Positions 38,425 to 48,308 of a DNA stretch of 62,044 nucleotides are shown one piece after another (position 1 is the stretch's first letter; every line of letters starts with the position of its first letter). The notes under the pieces are model-generated. The model was not told the origin of the DNA. It saw only the letters and a program-made list of their open reading frames with translations, and ran no database searches. The translations under genes were made by a program, and so were the position numbers. The stretch comes from Gemmatimonadota bacterium (GTDB lineage Bacteria > Gemmatimonadota > Gemmatimonadetes > Longimicrobiales > Gaopeijiaceae), in the NCBI GenBank assembly GCA_029879725.1, contig JAOUPR010000008.1:1-62044 (forward strand), read 5' to 3'.

Positions 38425-40287
38425 TCACGCGGTGGAGCGGATCCCGCTTTCCCGCAGTACCCGCAGGGCCACGTCCACCCGTCCGGCGGGGGCGCTGATG
38501 TGGAAGCCCTGCACCAGCGGTCTCACCCTCTCGATCATTTCCAGGGCGATCTGCACGCCCTCCTCCACCGCCGACTCCTCCTCGGCCTCGTGGGCCCGTC
38601 GCATCCGCTCCACGGTGGCGTCGGGAACCTGGAGCCCCGGGATCTCGTTGGCGAGGAACTCGGCGTTGCGAAGCGAGAGGAAGGGCCAGATTCCGGCCAC
38701 GACCGGGATGCGCCAGGCCTGCACCCGCTCCAGGAACCGCTCCAACGCCTCCGGATCGAACACGGGCTGGGTCACGGCGAAGTCGGCGCCCGCCTCCACC
38801 TTGTACGCGAAGCGGCTCACCTCACGCTCCAGGTCCACCGCCCCCTGGTTGGCGGCCACCCCGATGACGAACTCGGTGGGAGCCCCGATGGCGTTGCCGC
38901 CGGGGTCCACACCACGATTCAACCCGTGGGCGACGTTGGTGAGTCCGATGGCGTCGATGTCGAACACGGCCCGGGTGTCCGGAAACGGGCCCTGGGCGGG
39001 GGGATCACCGCTGACGAGGAGGAGGTTCCGCAGTCCCGCCGCCGCCGCGCCCAGGAGGTCCGAGATCATCCCCAACATGTTGCGGTCCCGACAGCTGTAG
39101 TGGACCACGGTCTCCAGCCCGACCTCGCGCTCCACGATGAGCGCCGCGAGCACCGCGCCCATGCGAACCTGCGCGCGGGGCCCGTCCACCAGGTTCACCG
39201 CGTCCACGCCCGCCACCTTCAGCTCGCGGGCGGGGAGGATCAGATCCTCCTTGCTCCACCCTCGGGGCGGCATGAGCTCCACCGTCGCCACGGTCTCTCC
39301 CCGCGCCAGCTTGCGGCCCCACGCCGAGCGTCGCTCGAGGGGGACGGGGTCGCGGAGCGCCTCTTCGAGGGCGGCGCCCGGAGTGCCCACCGTGACCGTG
39401 GCCTGGCGTGGTTGGACCGCGGCCACCGCGTCTCGGAATTTCCGGACGTGGTCGGGGGTGGTCCCGCAGCACCCGCCCACGAATCGGACGCCGGCGTCGA
39501 TCATCCGGCGGGCGTACTCGGCCATGTACCCCGGGCTGGCCATGTACATCTTCCGGTCCTGCACCGTACGGGGGAGCCCCGCGTTCGGCTGGGCCGAGAG
39601 GGGAAGGCTGGTCACCGCCGCCATCTCCTCGATGGCGTCCAGCATCTCGGCGGGTCCCACGGAGCAGTTGAGCCCGATCACGTCGGCCCCGGAGCCCTCC
39701 AGGCTGAGAGCGATGCTGCGGGCGTCGGTTCCCAGCGACGTCTTTCCGTCCCGCCCCACGGTCATCTGCGCCACCACGGGAAGATCCGAGAGGCCGCGCA
39801 CCGCCTCCAGGGCGCAGGCGAGCTCGTTGAGATCGGCGAAGGTCTCCAGGATGAACCCGTCCACGCCGCCCGCCAGGAGCCCTTCGATCTGACGCCGGAA
39901 GAGGGAGACGGCTTCGTCGAGTCCCGTGGGTCCCCACGGCTCGATGCGGATACCCAGGGGTCCCGCGGCTCCCAGCACGGCGGCCCGATCGCCCACCGCT
40001 TCCCGGGCCAGGACGGCGGCGGTCCTGTTGATCTCCTCCGTACGCTCCTCCAGGCCGAAGGCGGAGAGCTTCACCGGGTTGGCGCCGAAGGTGTTCGTCT
40101 CCACGATCTCCGCTCCGGCGTCCACGTACTGCCGGTGGATGCCCCGGATGAGATCCGGCTGGTCCAGGACCAGGGAGTCGTAACACACGTTGACGAAGAT
40201 CCCCCGGTCGTACAGGAGCGTGCCCATGGCGCCGTCGAACACGTGCACCCGCCCGTCTTCGATGAGTCGTCTCATGCGGTCACTCAT
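38425..40287 (-). CDS. Bifunctional homocysteine S-methyltransferase/methylenetetrahydrofolate reductase
   Basis: A 620-residue fusion of the YitJ type. The N-terminal half (about 1-300) is a homocysteine methyltransferase barrel with [26 protein letters not shown] and zinc Cys in GLNCSVGP and [10 protein letters not shown]. The C-terminal half (about 325-610) is an MTHFR barrel with [23 protein letters not shown] and [15 protein letters not shown]. It could make methyl-tetrahydrofolate and pass methyl groups to homocysteine without cobalamin. The ATG at 40287 overlaps the metH stop (ATGA), so both are in one operon under the metH leader. Confidence 0.93.
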   Translation of the reverse strand: MSDRMRRLIEDGRVHVFDGAMGTLLYDRGIFVNVCYDSLVLDQPDLIRGIHRQYVDAGAEIVETNTFGANPVKLSAFGLEERTEEINRTAAVLAREAVGDRAAVLGAAGPLGIRIEPWGPTGLDEAVSLFRRQIEGLLAGGVDGFILETFADLNELACALEAVRGLSDLPVVAQMTVGRDGKTSLGTDARSIALSLEGSGADVIGLNCSVGPAEMLDAIEEMAAVTSLPLSAQPNAGLPRTVQDRKMYMASPGYMAEYARRMIDAGVRFVGGCCGTTPDHVRKFRDAVAAVQPRQATVTVGTPGAALEEALRDPVPLERRSAWGRKLARGETVATVELMPPRGWSKEDLILPARELKVAGVDAVNLVDGPRAQVRMGAVLAALIVEREVGLETVVHYSCRDRNMLGMISDLLGAAAAGLRNLLLVSGDPPAQGPFPDTRAVFDIDAIGLTNVAHGLNRGVDPGGNAIGAPTEFVIGVAANQGAVDLEREVSRFAYKVEAGADFAVTQPVFDPEALERFLERVQAWRIPVVAGIWPFLSLRNAEFLANEIPGLQVPDATVERMRRAHEAEEESAVEEGVQIALEMIERVRPLVQGFHISAPAGRVDVALRVLRESGIRSTA

Positions 40288-43200
40288 GCGTCGTACCCCA
40301 GGTTGGGCGAAAGCCACCGTTCCGCCTCCTCCACGCTCATCGCCTTCCTGCGCGCGTAGTCCTCCACCTGGTCCCTCCCGATCCGTCCCATCCCGAAGTA
40401 ACGCGCGGCGGGGTGCGCGAAGTACCACCCGGACACCGAGGCGCCGGGCGACATGGCGAAGCTTTCGGTGAGGGACACGCCGATGCGTTCCTCCACCCGC
40501 AGGAGGTCGAACAGGGTTCCCTTCTCGGTGTGGTCGGGACACGCGGGGTATCCCGGCGCCGGGCGGATCCCCCGGTAGGCCTCGGCGATGAGGTCGGGGT
40601 TGGGGAGGGCTTCCTCCGGGGCGTAGCCCCACAGCTCCCGGCGCACGCGTTCGTGCAGCCATTCCGCCGCCGCCTCGGCCAGGCGGTCAGCCAGCGCCTT
40701 GGCCATGATCGCCCCGTAGTCGTCCTTGTCCGCCTCGAACTCGGCCACCAGTTCCTCCACGCCGTGTCCCGCGGTGACGGCGAAGGCTCCCATCCAGTCC
40801 GGCACCTCGATCCCGGCCGGCGCCACGAAGTCCGCGAGGCAGAGATTCTCCCTCCCCTCCTTGGTGAACTGCTGCCGCAGCCCGTGCACGGTGGCCCGTA
40901 CCTCCGTGCGCGTTTCGTCGGTGTAGATCCGGACGTCGTCGCCCTCGGATTGGGCCGGGAAGAGTCCGGCCACCGCCTGCGGGGTCAGGAGCCCATCTCG
41001 TTCGATACGGTCCAGGAGCGCCTGGGCCTCATCGAAGAGGGAGCGTGCCTGAACTCCCACCCGGGGGTCATCGAAGATCGCCGGATACTTCCCCTTCATC
41101 TCCCACGTCTGGAAGAAGGGAGTCCAGTCGATGTACTCCCGGAGCACGGGGAGAGGGATCGAGTCGAACACGTGGACGCCGGGGTGGGCGGGGCGCGGTG
41201 GGTGCTGTACCGCCCAGTCGCAGCGGAACGCCCGGGCCCGGGCCTCGTCCAACGGGAGAAGGGGCGCGCGGGTGCGGGATTCCTCCCGCTCCACCCGCAG
41301 GCGTTGGTACTCGGTGCGTACCTCCGAGAGGTACGCGTCACGCCCTTCCACGTCCAGGAGGCTCCCCACCACCCCCACCGCGCGGGACGCGTCGAGGACG
41401 TGCACGACGGCGCCCGAATAGCACTCCTCGATCTTCACCGCCGTGTGGAGGCGCGAGGTCGTGGCGCCCCCGATCATCAGCGGAAGCTCGAACCCGAGGC
41501 GCTCCATCTCGCGGGCCACGTGCACCATCTGGTCAAGCGACGGCGTGATCAGTCCCGAAAGTCCCACCACGTCCACCGAATGGGCCCGGGCCTCCGCCAG
41601 GATGCGTTCCGCGGGCACCATGACGCCCAGGTCCACGACTTCGTAGCCGTTACACTGGAGGACCACGCCCACGATGTTCTTCCCGATGTCGTGCACGTCG
41701 CCCTTCACCGTGGCCATGAGGATCTTCCCTTTCCCGGACATCCCGGCCTGCTCCGCCTCGAGGTAGGGGACCAGGTGGCCCACCGCCCTGCGCATGACCC
41801 GGGCGCTCTTCACCACCTGCGGGAGGAACATGCGTCCGCTCCCGAAGAGGTCCCCCACCACGTTCATCCCGTCCATGAGGGGCCCTTCGATGACGTCCAG
41901 GGCCCGCGGGAGGGCCTGCCGCGCCTCCTCCACGTCCTCCTCGACGAAGGCGTCCACCCCCTGCACGAGGGCGTGCACCAGCCGCTCGTGCACGGGATGC
42001 TCCCGCCAGGAGAGGTCTTCGGTGCGCCGGGTCTCGGTGGTCCCCGTGCGCTCTCCCGCGATGCGGGTGAGTACGTCCGTCGCGTCGGGAGAGCGGGCGA
42101 AGAGGACGTCTTCGATGGGGTCCAGGAGCTCCGGCGGGATCTCGTCGTAGACGGGGAGCGCGCTGGCGTTCACGATCCCCATGTCCAGCCCCGCCTCGAT
42201 GGCGTGGTACAGGAAGGCCGCGTGCATGGCTTCCCGTACCTCGGGACTTCCGCGGAACGAGAAGGAGACGTTGCTGATCCCTCCGCTGGTGAGGACGTGC
42301 GGGCAATGCTCCTTGATCTGCCTCACGCTTTCGATGAACCACATCGCGTAGTGGTCGTGCTCCGAAATTCCCGTGGCCACGGCGAAGACGTTGGCGTCGA
42401 ACACGATGTCTTCGGGAGGGAACCCCTCCTCCAGGAGAACCGCATAGGCGCGCCGACAGATCTCCACCCGGCGCTCCAGCGTGTCGGCCTGGCCGGCCTC
42501 GTCGAAGGCCATCACGACGGCGGCGGCGCCGTAGCGCCGGACCAGCCGCGCTTTCGCGCGGAAGGCGTCCTCCCCGTCCTTGAGCGAGATGGAGTTGACC
42601 ACGCCCTTCCCCTGAAGCGTCTTCAGTCCCGCCTCGATGACGTCCCAGTCGGAGGAGTCGATCATCACCGGAACCCGTGAGATGGAGGGCTCGGAGGCCA
42701 CCATGTTCAGGAAGCGGACCATGGCCTCGTTCGCATCCAGAAGGCCCTCGTCCATGTTCACGTCGATGATCTGGGCTCCACCCTCCACCTGCTGCCGCGC
42801 CACCTCCAGAGCGGTCTCGTGGTCGCCGTCGCGGATGAGCCGCGCGAAGCGCCGGGATCCCGTGACGTTGGTGCGTTCCCCCACGTTCACGAAAAGGGAA
42901 TCGGGCCCCAGGTTCAGAGGTTCGAGGCCCGCCAGCCGCGTGCGCACCGGGCGCTCGGGAAGAGCGCGGGGCTCCAGCCCGGCAACGGCTCCGGCCATGG
43001 CACGGATGTGAGCCGGGGTGGTGCCGCAGCACCCGCCCACGATGTTCAGCAGCCCCGCCTCGGCGAAGCCACGGACCACCCCCGCCATGTGCTCCGGGGA
43101 GTGGTCGTATTCGCCCAGCTCGTTGGGGAGTCCCGCGTTGGGGTGGCAGGTGATGGGGACGTCGGCGACGTCGGCGATCTCCTCCAGGAAGGGGCGGAGC

Positions 43201-44012
43201 TGATCCGCCCCCAGGGCGCAGTTGAGCCCCACCGCGGCGAGCCCAGCCGGGAAGCCGGGTGCCCGCTGCACGCCATGGCGCACCGAGTTGTAGAACGCCT
43301 CCGGCGTCTGGCCGGAGAGCGTGCGGCCGCTCAGGTCCGTGATGGTGCCGGACACCATAACCGGCACGTCCGCGTCCACGTCGTCGAGCACCGTGGAGAT
43401 GGCGAAGAGGGCCGCCTTGGCGTTGAGGGTGTCGAAGACCGTCTCCACCATGAGGATGTCGGCGCCGCCGTCCAGGAGGCCGCGGGCCTGTTCGGCGTAG
43501 GCCTCCACCAGCGCGTCGAAGGTGACGTTGCGCGCTCCCGGGTCCGACACGTCCGGAGAGATGGAGCACGTCCTGTTGGTGGGGCCCATGGCGCCGGCGA
43601 CCCAGCGGGGGCGTGAGGGATCCGCCACTTCCGCGGCGTCGGCCGCCTCGCGGGCCAGGCGGGCCGATTCGCTGTTGATCTCGTGGACCAGGTGCTCGAG
43701 CCCGTAGTCGGCCAGCGAGATCCGGGTGGCGTTGAAGGTGTTGGTCTCCACCAGGTCCGCCCCCGCGTCCAGGTACTGCGCGTGGATCCCGCCGATGATA
43801 TCCGGCCGGGTGAGGGAGAGGACGTCGTTGCACCCCTGCAGGGGGTGGCCGTGGTCCCCGAACCGTTCTCCCCGGAAGTCGGACTCCGCGAGTGGGTGGC
43901 CCTGGATCATGGTGCCCATGGCGCCGTCCAGGATGAGGATGCGCCGGGCAAGGTGGTCCCGGAAGAGTTCCGCCCGTTCCCGGCGGCGCGTCGAGGCCAG
44001 AGAAGGCTTCAT
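40284..44012 (-). CDS. metH: Cobalamin-dependent methionine synthase
   Basis: A 1,242-residue MetH of full length, transferring a methyl group from methyl-tetrahydrofolate to homocysteine through cobalamin. Modules in order: homocysteine barrel (about 1-330, zinc Cys in GLNCALG and [10 protein letters not shown]), folate barrel (about 365-630, [16 protein letters not shown]), cap (about 660-750), B12 domain with [10 protein letters not shown] near residue 770 (lower axial His), and AdoMet activation domain (about 900-1235, with [15 protein letters not shown]). All modules are complete. GAGGAAC lies just before the ATG at 44012. A structured leader of about 160 nt precedes it. Confidence 0.97.
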   Translation of the reverse strand: MKPSLASTRRRERAELFRDHLARRILILDGAMGTMIQGHPLAESDFRGERFGDHGHPLQGCNDVLSLTRPDIIGGIHAQYLDAGADLVETNTFNATRISLADYGLEHLVHEINSESARLAREAADAAEVADPSRPRWVAGAMGPTNRTCSISPDVSDPGARNVTFDALVEAYAEQARGLLDGGADILMVETVFDTLNAKAALFAISTVLDDVDADVPVMVSGTITDLSGRTLSGQTPEAFYNSVRHGVQRAPGFPAGLAAVGLNCALGADQLRPFLEEIADVADVPITCHPNAGLPNELGEYDHSPEHMAGVVRGFAEAGLLNIVGGCCGTTPAHIRAMAGAVAGLEPRALPERPVRTRLAGLEPLNLGPDSLFVNVGERTNVTGSRRFARLIRDGDHETALEVARQQVEGGAQIIDVNMDEGLLDANEAMVRFLNMVASEPSISRVPVMIDSSDWDVIEAGLKTLQGKGVVNSISLKDGEDAFRAKARLVRRYGAAAVVMAFDEAGQADTLERRVEICRRAYAVLLEEGFPPEDIVFDANVFAVATGISEHDHYAMWFIESVRQIKEHCPHVLTSGGISNVSFSFRGSPEVREAMHAAFLYHAIEAGLDMGIVNASALPVYDEIPPELLDPIEDVLFARSPDATDVLTRIAGERTGTTETRRTEDLSWREHPVHERLVHALVQGVDAFVEEDVEEARQALPRALDVIEGPLMDGMNVVGDLFGSGRMFLPQVVKSARVMRRAVGHLVPYLEAEQAGMSGKGKILMATVKGDVHDIGKNIVGVVLQCNGYEVVDLGVMVPAERILAEARAHSVDVVGLSGLITPSLDQMVHVAREMERLGFELPLMIGGATTSRLHTAVKIEECYSGAVVHVLDASRAVGVVGSLLDVEGRDAYLSEVRTEYQRLRVEREESRTRAPLLPLDEARARAFRCDWAVQHPPRPAHPGVHVFDSIPLPVLREYIDWTPFFQTWEMKGKYPAIFDDPRVGVQARSLFDEAQALLDRIERDGLLTPQAVAGLFPAQSEGDDVRIYTDETRTEVRATVHGLRQQFTKEGRENLCLADFVAPAGIEVPDWMGAFAVTAGHGVEELVAEFEADKDDYGAIMAKALADRLAEAAAEWLHERVRRELWGYAPEEALPNPDLIAEAYRGIRPAPGYPACPDHTEKGTLFDLLRVEERIGVSLTESFAMSPGASVSGWYFAHPAARYFGMGRIGRDQVEDYARRKAMSVEEAERWLSPNLGYDA

Positions 44013-44188
44013 GAGTTCCTCAATGCGAGAGCCCCGCGCACGCGTGTGCGACGGGGCATGGCTCTTTAGCTCATTCGCCGCCGGCGGAGACGGTGTCGTC
44101 CTCCGCCGAGCGGTCGGGGTGCAATCTGCCGCAAATCGCCCCTGAATGGTGACCGACGTCCGGTCTCCTTCAATGTCGATCGAAGATA
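44013..44188 (-). promoter_or_regulatory. Structured 5-prime leader of metH, candidate riboswitch
   Basis: TATCTT (minus strand, 44188-44183) is a likely -10 box; the leader would then run from about 44176 to 44013. It can form three stems (plus coordinates): CGGTC 44111-44115 with GACCG 44151-44155, enclosing GGGG/CCCC (44116-44119, 44139-44142); GGCGGAG 44083-44089 with CTCCGCC 44101-44107; and a long stem from AGAG 44028-44031 with CTCT 44062-44065, through CCCCG/CGGGG and CGCAC/GTGCG. The last stem is close to the ribosome site. I see no B12 box or SAM-I core, so the ligand class is unknown. Confidence 0.45.
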
Positions 44189-44208
44189 GCGATCTCTTGA
44201 GGATTCAA

Positions 44209-44248
44209 CCACCGGCCCCGGGAGTTCCGCTTTCCCCGGGGCCGGTGG
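44209..44248 (-). terminator. 13-bp terminator stem after the DUF5916 gene
   Basis: A perfect 13-bp inverted repeat (44209-44221 with 44236-44248) with a 14-base loop, 7 bp beyond the stop of the minus-strand gene. No T-run, but the stem is very GC-rich. It also separates that gene from the metH leader. Confidence 0.75.
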
Positions 44249-44255
44249 CGCCGGC

Positions 44256-46961
44256 CTATCTGCCCAGCCAGTAGCTGAGCTTGACCATGAACACGTCCTG
44301 GTACTCCGCGTCCGGGCCGAAGAGCGCCGACACGCCGTCCCGGAACGCGAAGGATCCGGTCTCGTCGAAGTGATCCCTTCCCTGGGACCACACCACGAAG
44401 AGCGTCGATCCGGGCCGGTATTCCCATCGCAGCACGGCGTTGGAACGGAACTGCTTGAAATCGAAGTCCGGGATGTCGAAGGAATCCTCCGTCCCGTCCC
44501 GGTCCACGTCCGCGAAGTACGTGCCTCCGTCGGACCGTCCGTCGAGGGGCCGGAAGCGATCCGCGTACCGCTCCGCGGTGGGGTCGGCCACGGCCTTGAA
44601 ACCCGTGTACGTGCCCGCGCTCACGAAGGGCTGCGCGTAGAGCTGCAGGGTCAGCGTCGGGGTGAAGGCGAAGTCGAGCCGCCCGGTGAGCCCCACCGTG
44701 GTCTGGTCCATGGCCGCGAACACGTACTGGGGCTCGGTCAGGTCGAGGCGATCCACCCACTGGGCGTCGGGACGGTTCCACTGGATGAACGAGCCCACAG
44801 AGAAGGTGGCTCTCCCCGAGGGCCGTATCCTGAGGCTCGGAGAGAGTCCGAGGCTCCACGCGTCGCTGGCGTCCGCGAAGCTTCCGAAGGCGTTCACGCT
44901 TCCCTGGACCGGCTTGCGCGAATCGCTGGACATCCCCGACCAGAAGTTGAGACGCCCTTCCCGTTTGAAGAGCGGACCGCCCCGGAGCATCCCCGAGGAA
45001 TAGCCGCCGGTGTCCTTGTTGAGTCCGCCGTAGACGAACCAGAAGTTCCGGAGTTGCGCGCTCCCGTTCAGGTTTCCGCCCAGGGAGACACGATTTCCGT
45101 CGAAGTCCCACCCCCACCAGGCGTTGGCGTTGAGACGCCACCGGTTGAAGGGACCCTGGGCGGTGCTGTGGTCGTAGCCCGCGTACACGAACTGGATCGC
45201 GTAGTCCGTCTCCCGGATGTAGCCGGCGTCGTTGGTTTCGAAGCCCGGCGTGCGGAGCTGACCTCCCGTTCCCAGGCGCCAGAATCCTCCCGCGATCTTG
45301 CTCAACGAGAAGGAAGCCGACGCCCCGGACAGGCTCGTCCGCGTGGGGTCGAAGGTGACGTGTCCCGCGTCGGGGCGCTGGAAGTAGTGGGTGGAGGACC
45401 TCTGGGTGCGCGCGATGGCTTCTTCAGAACCGCGCACGTGGGATCCGATGAGGTACCCGTTCACGATCCACTCGTCGTCCGCGAAACGGTGTCGGAAGTC
45501 GACTCCGCCGGCGTACGCCTCCCTGCGCAGGTCGAGGGCGTTGGCCACTTCCTCGTTCCGGTTCACGGCGGTGGCCACCATCCCCAAAGCGGAGCGCCCT
45601 TCCCGGAAGTCCTTCTGCACCCGCAGCATCCCGTAGTTGGTGAAGGGCTCGATCGCCTCCTGGTATCGATCACCCGAGAGGGGAGCCACGGTGGCCCGCT
45701 CCTCCTGGGTCACGGCGTGGAGGGCGCCGATGGACCACCCGTCGGCCGTCTTCCCGGAGAGCTTCCAGGCACCCAGGATCGTGGTCTGGTCGCCCGCGTC
45801 CACCCATCCGTCCCCGGGGTCGGCCCGGCCCTGGGGGGTGCGTCCGATGCGGCGCGAGTAGAACAGCGACTCGTTGGCGTCGTCGCCGTCACCGAGGGCG
45901 AGGCCGAAGTTGAAGATTCCGGACCCCTCCACGAAGAAGGGCCGCCGCTCCGGGTAGAAGCTCTCGAACGCCGAGAGATTCACCTGCGCGGGATCGGCCT
46001 CGACCTGCCCGAAGTCGGGGTTGATGGTCACGTCCAGCGTCAGGTCGCTGGTCACGCCGTACTTCACGTCTGCGCCCACCGTCCCCATGGTGGCGTTGCC
46101 TCGGTAGAAGGGGTTCGCCGGATCGCCGGGGGCCCGCTCGAGCCGGGCCAGCGAGTAGGGCATGACCTCCATGCGGCTGGGCGCGTCGAGATTCCGCAAC
46201 CCCGTGAGCTCGCCGAAACGCGAGACGATCCCGCCGTCCTGCCGGGAGATCGGCGCCCAGACCGACTGCTCCTGCCGTCTCGCGATGGCCCGCACGAAGT
46301 TGATCCCCCAGGTCTGCTCCTCTACGCTACGGAAACGGAGCTGGGAGTACGGGATGCGGAACTCGGCCGTCCATCCCTGGTCGTCCGTGGTCACGGCGAC
46401 GTCCCAGACGGCGTCCCAGCTGTCGTCCTCCTGGACGTCGTCGAAGCGGTAGAGGTCCGCCTTCACGCCCACGGGATTCACCATGAAGTGGAAAGCGGTC
46501 CGCTTGTCGAAGTAGGAGTCGATGACCACGCCCACCAGATCCGAGTACCCGACCTGGTCTCTCCGCGAAAGTTGCCCCACGATGCTGTCCGGGCTGGAGT
46601 CGTAGGCGCGGATCCCCACGTAGATCGCACCGTCGCCGTAGAGGACCCGTGCCTCCGTGCGCTCGCTCGCCGGGTCGCCCTCCGTCGGCTCGAACTGGAC
46701 GAAGCCGGTGGCCACCGACGCCCTCCGCCACGCCGCGTCGTCGAGCACGCCGTCGATGTCCACCGCGTCGCCGTCGAGTTCGGTGGCCCGGAGAACCGGA
46801 GGCCCCTCCATCGTGCAACATCCACGCACCACCACGGGAGCGCCGCCGCCGGATCCGTCCGACGAGGGAGAATCCTGCCCCGTGAGCTGCGCGGGGAACG
46901 CCATGCAGATCGCCAGCATCGTCGCCGGCCCCACCACCACACCACCACACCAGTCTCTCAT
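44256..46961 (-). CDS. CBM9-like/DUF5916 outer-membrane protein
   Basis: A 901-residue exported protein. Signal peptide about 1-28. A CBM9-like beta-sandwich follows (about 55-240, IDGVLDDAAWRRASVATGFVQ, YVGIRAYD, GWTAEFRIPYSQLRF), and then a large DUF5916 beta-barrel region (about 250-901), with NPDFGQVEADPAQVNL and ERRPFFVEGSGIFNF as the known family signature. This family is common in Bacteroidota and Gemmatimonadota; its role is unknown but probably linked to glycan or polymer uptake or sensing. It is transcribed away from dapF and ends before a strong terminator. Confidence 0.9.
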   Translation of the reverse strand: MRDWCGGVVVGPATMLAICMAFPAQLTGQDSPSSDGSGGGAPVVVRGCCTMEGPPVLRATELDGDAVDIDGVLDDAAWRRASVATGFVQFEPTEGDPASERTEARVLYGDGAIYVGIRAYDSSPDSIVGQLSRRDQVGYSDLVGVVIDSYFDKRTAFHFMVNPVGVKADLYRFDDVQEDDSWDAVWDVAVTTDDQGWTAEFRIPYSQLRFRSVEEQTWGINFVRAIARRQEQSVWAPISRQDGGIVSRFGELTGLRNLDAPSRMEVMPYSLARLERAPGDPANPFYRGNATMGTVGADVKYGVTSDLTLDVTINPDFGQVEADPAQVNLSAFESFYPERRPFFVEGSGIFNFGLALGDGDDANESLFYSRRIGRTPQGRADPGDGWVDAGDQTTILGAWKLSGKTADGWSIGALHAVTQEERATVAPLSGDRYQEAIEPFTNYGMLRVQKDFREGRSALGMVATAVNRNEEVANALDLRREAYAGGVDFRHRFADDEWIVNGYLIGSHVRGSEEAIARTQRSSTHYFQRPDAGHVTFDPTRTSLSGASASFSLSKIAGGFWRLGTGGQLRTPGFETNDAGYIRETDYAIQFVYAGYDHSTAQGPFNRWRLNANAWWGWDFDGNRVSLGGNLNGSAQLRNFWFVYGGLNKDTGGYSSGMLRGGPLFKREGRLNFWSGMSSDSRKPVQGSVNAFGSFADASDAWSLGLSPSLRIRPSGRATFSVGSFIQWNRPDAQWVDRLDLTEPQYVFAAMDQTTVGLTGRLDFAFTPTLTLQLYAQPFVSAGTYTGFKAVADPTAERYADRFRPLDGRSDGGTYFADVDRDGTEDSFDIPDFDFKQFRSNAVLRWEYRPGSTLFVVWSQGRDHFDETGSFAFRDGVSALFGPDAEYQDVFMVKLSYWLGR

Positions 46962-47181
46962 GACACCCCACCCCGAAAGTCGGAAGAGCCGCGGGAACCA
47001 CGACGTCTATGACGCACATACGGCTCGGGGCGTTGCGTTGTGGGTGCGTCCCCCCGGAGTCGCGGATGCGTGCCTTGACCTACGGGAGTGGAGCGGCTCC
47101 GGTTTCGGGGCGTCTCGCGCGGAACGTCGCCGGGATCCAGATTGTCCGGACCCGTATCCAACGACCCACCGAGATCGACGC

Positions 47182-48081
47182 ATGGACTTCACGGACGTTC
47201 CCAGACCCACCGCCGGGCCCACGTACTACAAAGGACATGGCCTCGGGAACGACTATCTGGTCTTCGAGGAGGGCCCGGGCTGGCGTCTGTCTCCCGGGTC
47301 GGTGGAGGCCGTGTGCGACCGCTGGACGGGCGTGGGATCCGACGGGATCGTGATCCTGACGGCGGATCGCACCGGTGGTGTCTTCCGCCTCAGGATGTTC
47401 AATCCCGACGGCTCGGAGTTCGAGCGGAGCGGAAACGGGTTGCGGGTGTTGGGTTCCCATCTGGTGAGGAAGGGGTGGGTGGGGAGCGATCCCTTCGTGG
47501 TCGAGGTGGGTGGGGACCGGGTCGTCATGACCGTCCACGGGGTGGAGGACGGCGTGCATGACATCTCCGTTGCCATGGGCCGGGCGACGACGGGCCCTGC
47601 CGCAGTGGCCATGGATCCGGGAGCCCTGGGCCCCGGCGGCACCATGGAGGGGCCCGACGGCCGGGTGCTGGAGGTCGTTCCCGTGTCGGTGGGGAACCCG
47701 CACGTGGTGGTGTGGATGGAGGATCCCGGGAAGGAGGATCTGTCCCTCATCGGACCCTGGTTGGCCACGCACCCGTCCCTGGCCGGAGGGACCAATGTAC
47801 AGCTCGCGTGCTCGACCGCCGCCGGCGCGTGCAGGATCCTGATCTGGGAGCGCGGCGTGGGCCCCACGTCCGCGTCGGGGACCAGCTCGTGCGCGGCGGC
47901 GGTGTCCGCGGTGGCCAGGGGCGAGATGGTCGCGGGCGAGATCCGGGTCCTCATGCCCGGCGGCGAGTTCCTGGTGACCGTCACCGAGGAGCTGGACGTG
48001 GTCCTCCGCGGTCCCGTGGCGGAGACCTGCGAGGGGTCCCTGACACCGGGCTTCCTTACCCGACTCGACGGCGGAAGGTGA
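47182..48081 (+). CDS. Diaminopimelate epimerase-family protein with both catalytic Cys replaced by Ser
   Basis: A 299-residue two-lobed protein of the DapF fold. Start KGHGLGNDYLVFE, the first catalytic-site motif NPDGSEFERSGNGLRVLG and the second ERGVGPTSASGTSSCAAA are all recognisable. DapF normally has Cys before Gly-Asn-Gly and in ACGTG; here both are Ser (codons AGC and TCG). It may be a variant DapF subfamily, a racemase/epimerase with another substrate, or an impaired enzyme. ATG at 47182 is chosen as the first codon near the family start; no ribosome site is clear. No other lysine gene is near. Confidence 0.85.
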   Translation: MDFTDVPRPTAGPTYYKGHGLGNDYLVFEEGPGWRLSPGSVEAVCDRWTGVGSDGIVILTADRTGGVFRLRMFNPDGSEFERSGNGLRVLGSHLVRKGWVGSDPFVVEVGGDRVVMTVHGVEDGVHDISVAMGRATTGPAAVAMDPGALGPGGTMEGPDGRVLEVVPVSVGNPHVVVWMEDPGKEDLSLIGPWLATHPSLAGGTNVQLACSTAAGACRILIWERGVGPTSASGTSSCAAAVSAVARGEMVAGEIRVLMPGGEFLVTVTEELDVVLRGPVAETCEGSLTPGFLTRLDGGR

Positions 48082-48086
48082 TCCGT

Positions 48087-48114
48087 CGGGGTCCGGCGGA
48101 GGATCCGGACCCCG
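48087..48114 (+). terminator. Terminator hairpin after the DapF-like gene
   Basis: CGGGGTCCGG (48087-48096), 8-base loop, CCGGACCCCG (48105-48114): a perfect 10-bp stem starting 5 bp after the stop. No T-run follows. Confidence 0.65.
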
Positions 48115-48152
48115 CCGGTCCAGGCGCGCGGACGCGCTCGATACGCGCTGGT

Positions 48153-48307
48153 GTGGTGTAGTCGAAGTCTGCTGCAATTCGGGTGCGACCGCATCCCGCA
48201 CCTCGGCGTTGCTTCTCGTCGCAATACCCCTGCTGTTCCTCGTCGTCGTGCCTTGATCTGCGGGCGCGGTCACTCCCTCGGTCGCGACCGGACTTCGGCT
48301 ACACCAC
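48153..48307. ncRNA. Rod-like structured RNA candidate (6S-like architecture)
   Basis: The gap between the dapF-like and lptG genes (227 bp) holds no ORF but a 17-bp helix: 48153-48169 pairs with 48291-48307 (one G-U pair), spanning 155 nt. Inside, GCGACCG pairs with CGGTCGC, CCCGC with GCGGG and GTTGC with GCAAT, giving a long rod with an open middle. This is the architecture of 6S RNA, and the plus strand carries CCTTGATCTGCGG where some 6S RNAs have a CCUUGA element. Transcribed strand is uncertain. It ends 1 bp before the lptG stop, so a giant 3-prime structure of lptG is the alternative. Confidence 0.4.
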
Positions 48308-48308
48308 C

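Noticed and set aside
47110..47150. GGAAC-N16-TTGTCC arrangement upstream of the DapF-like gene, resembling an ECF promoter
   Set aside because: The -10 part is poor and no second copy with the same sequence was found before the ECF operons.
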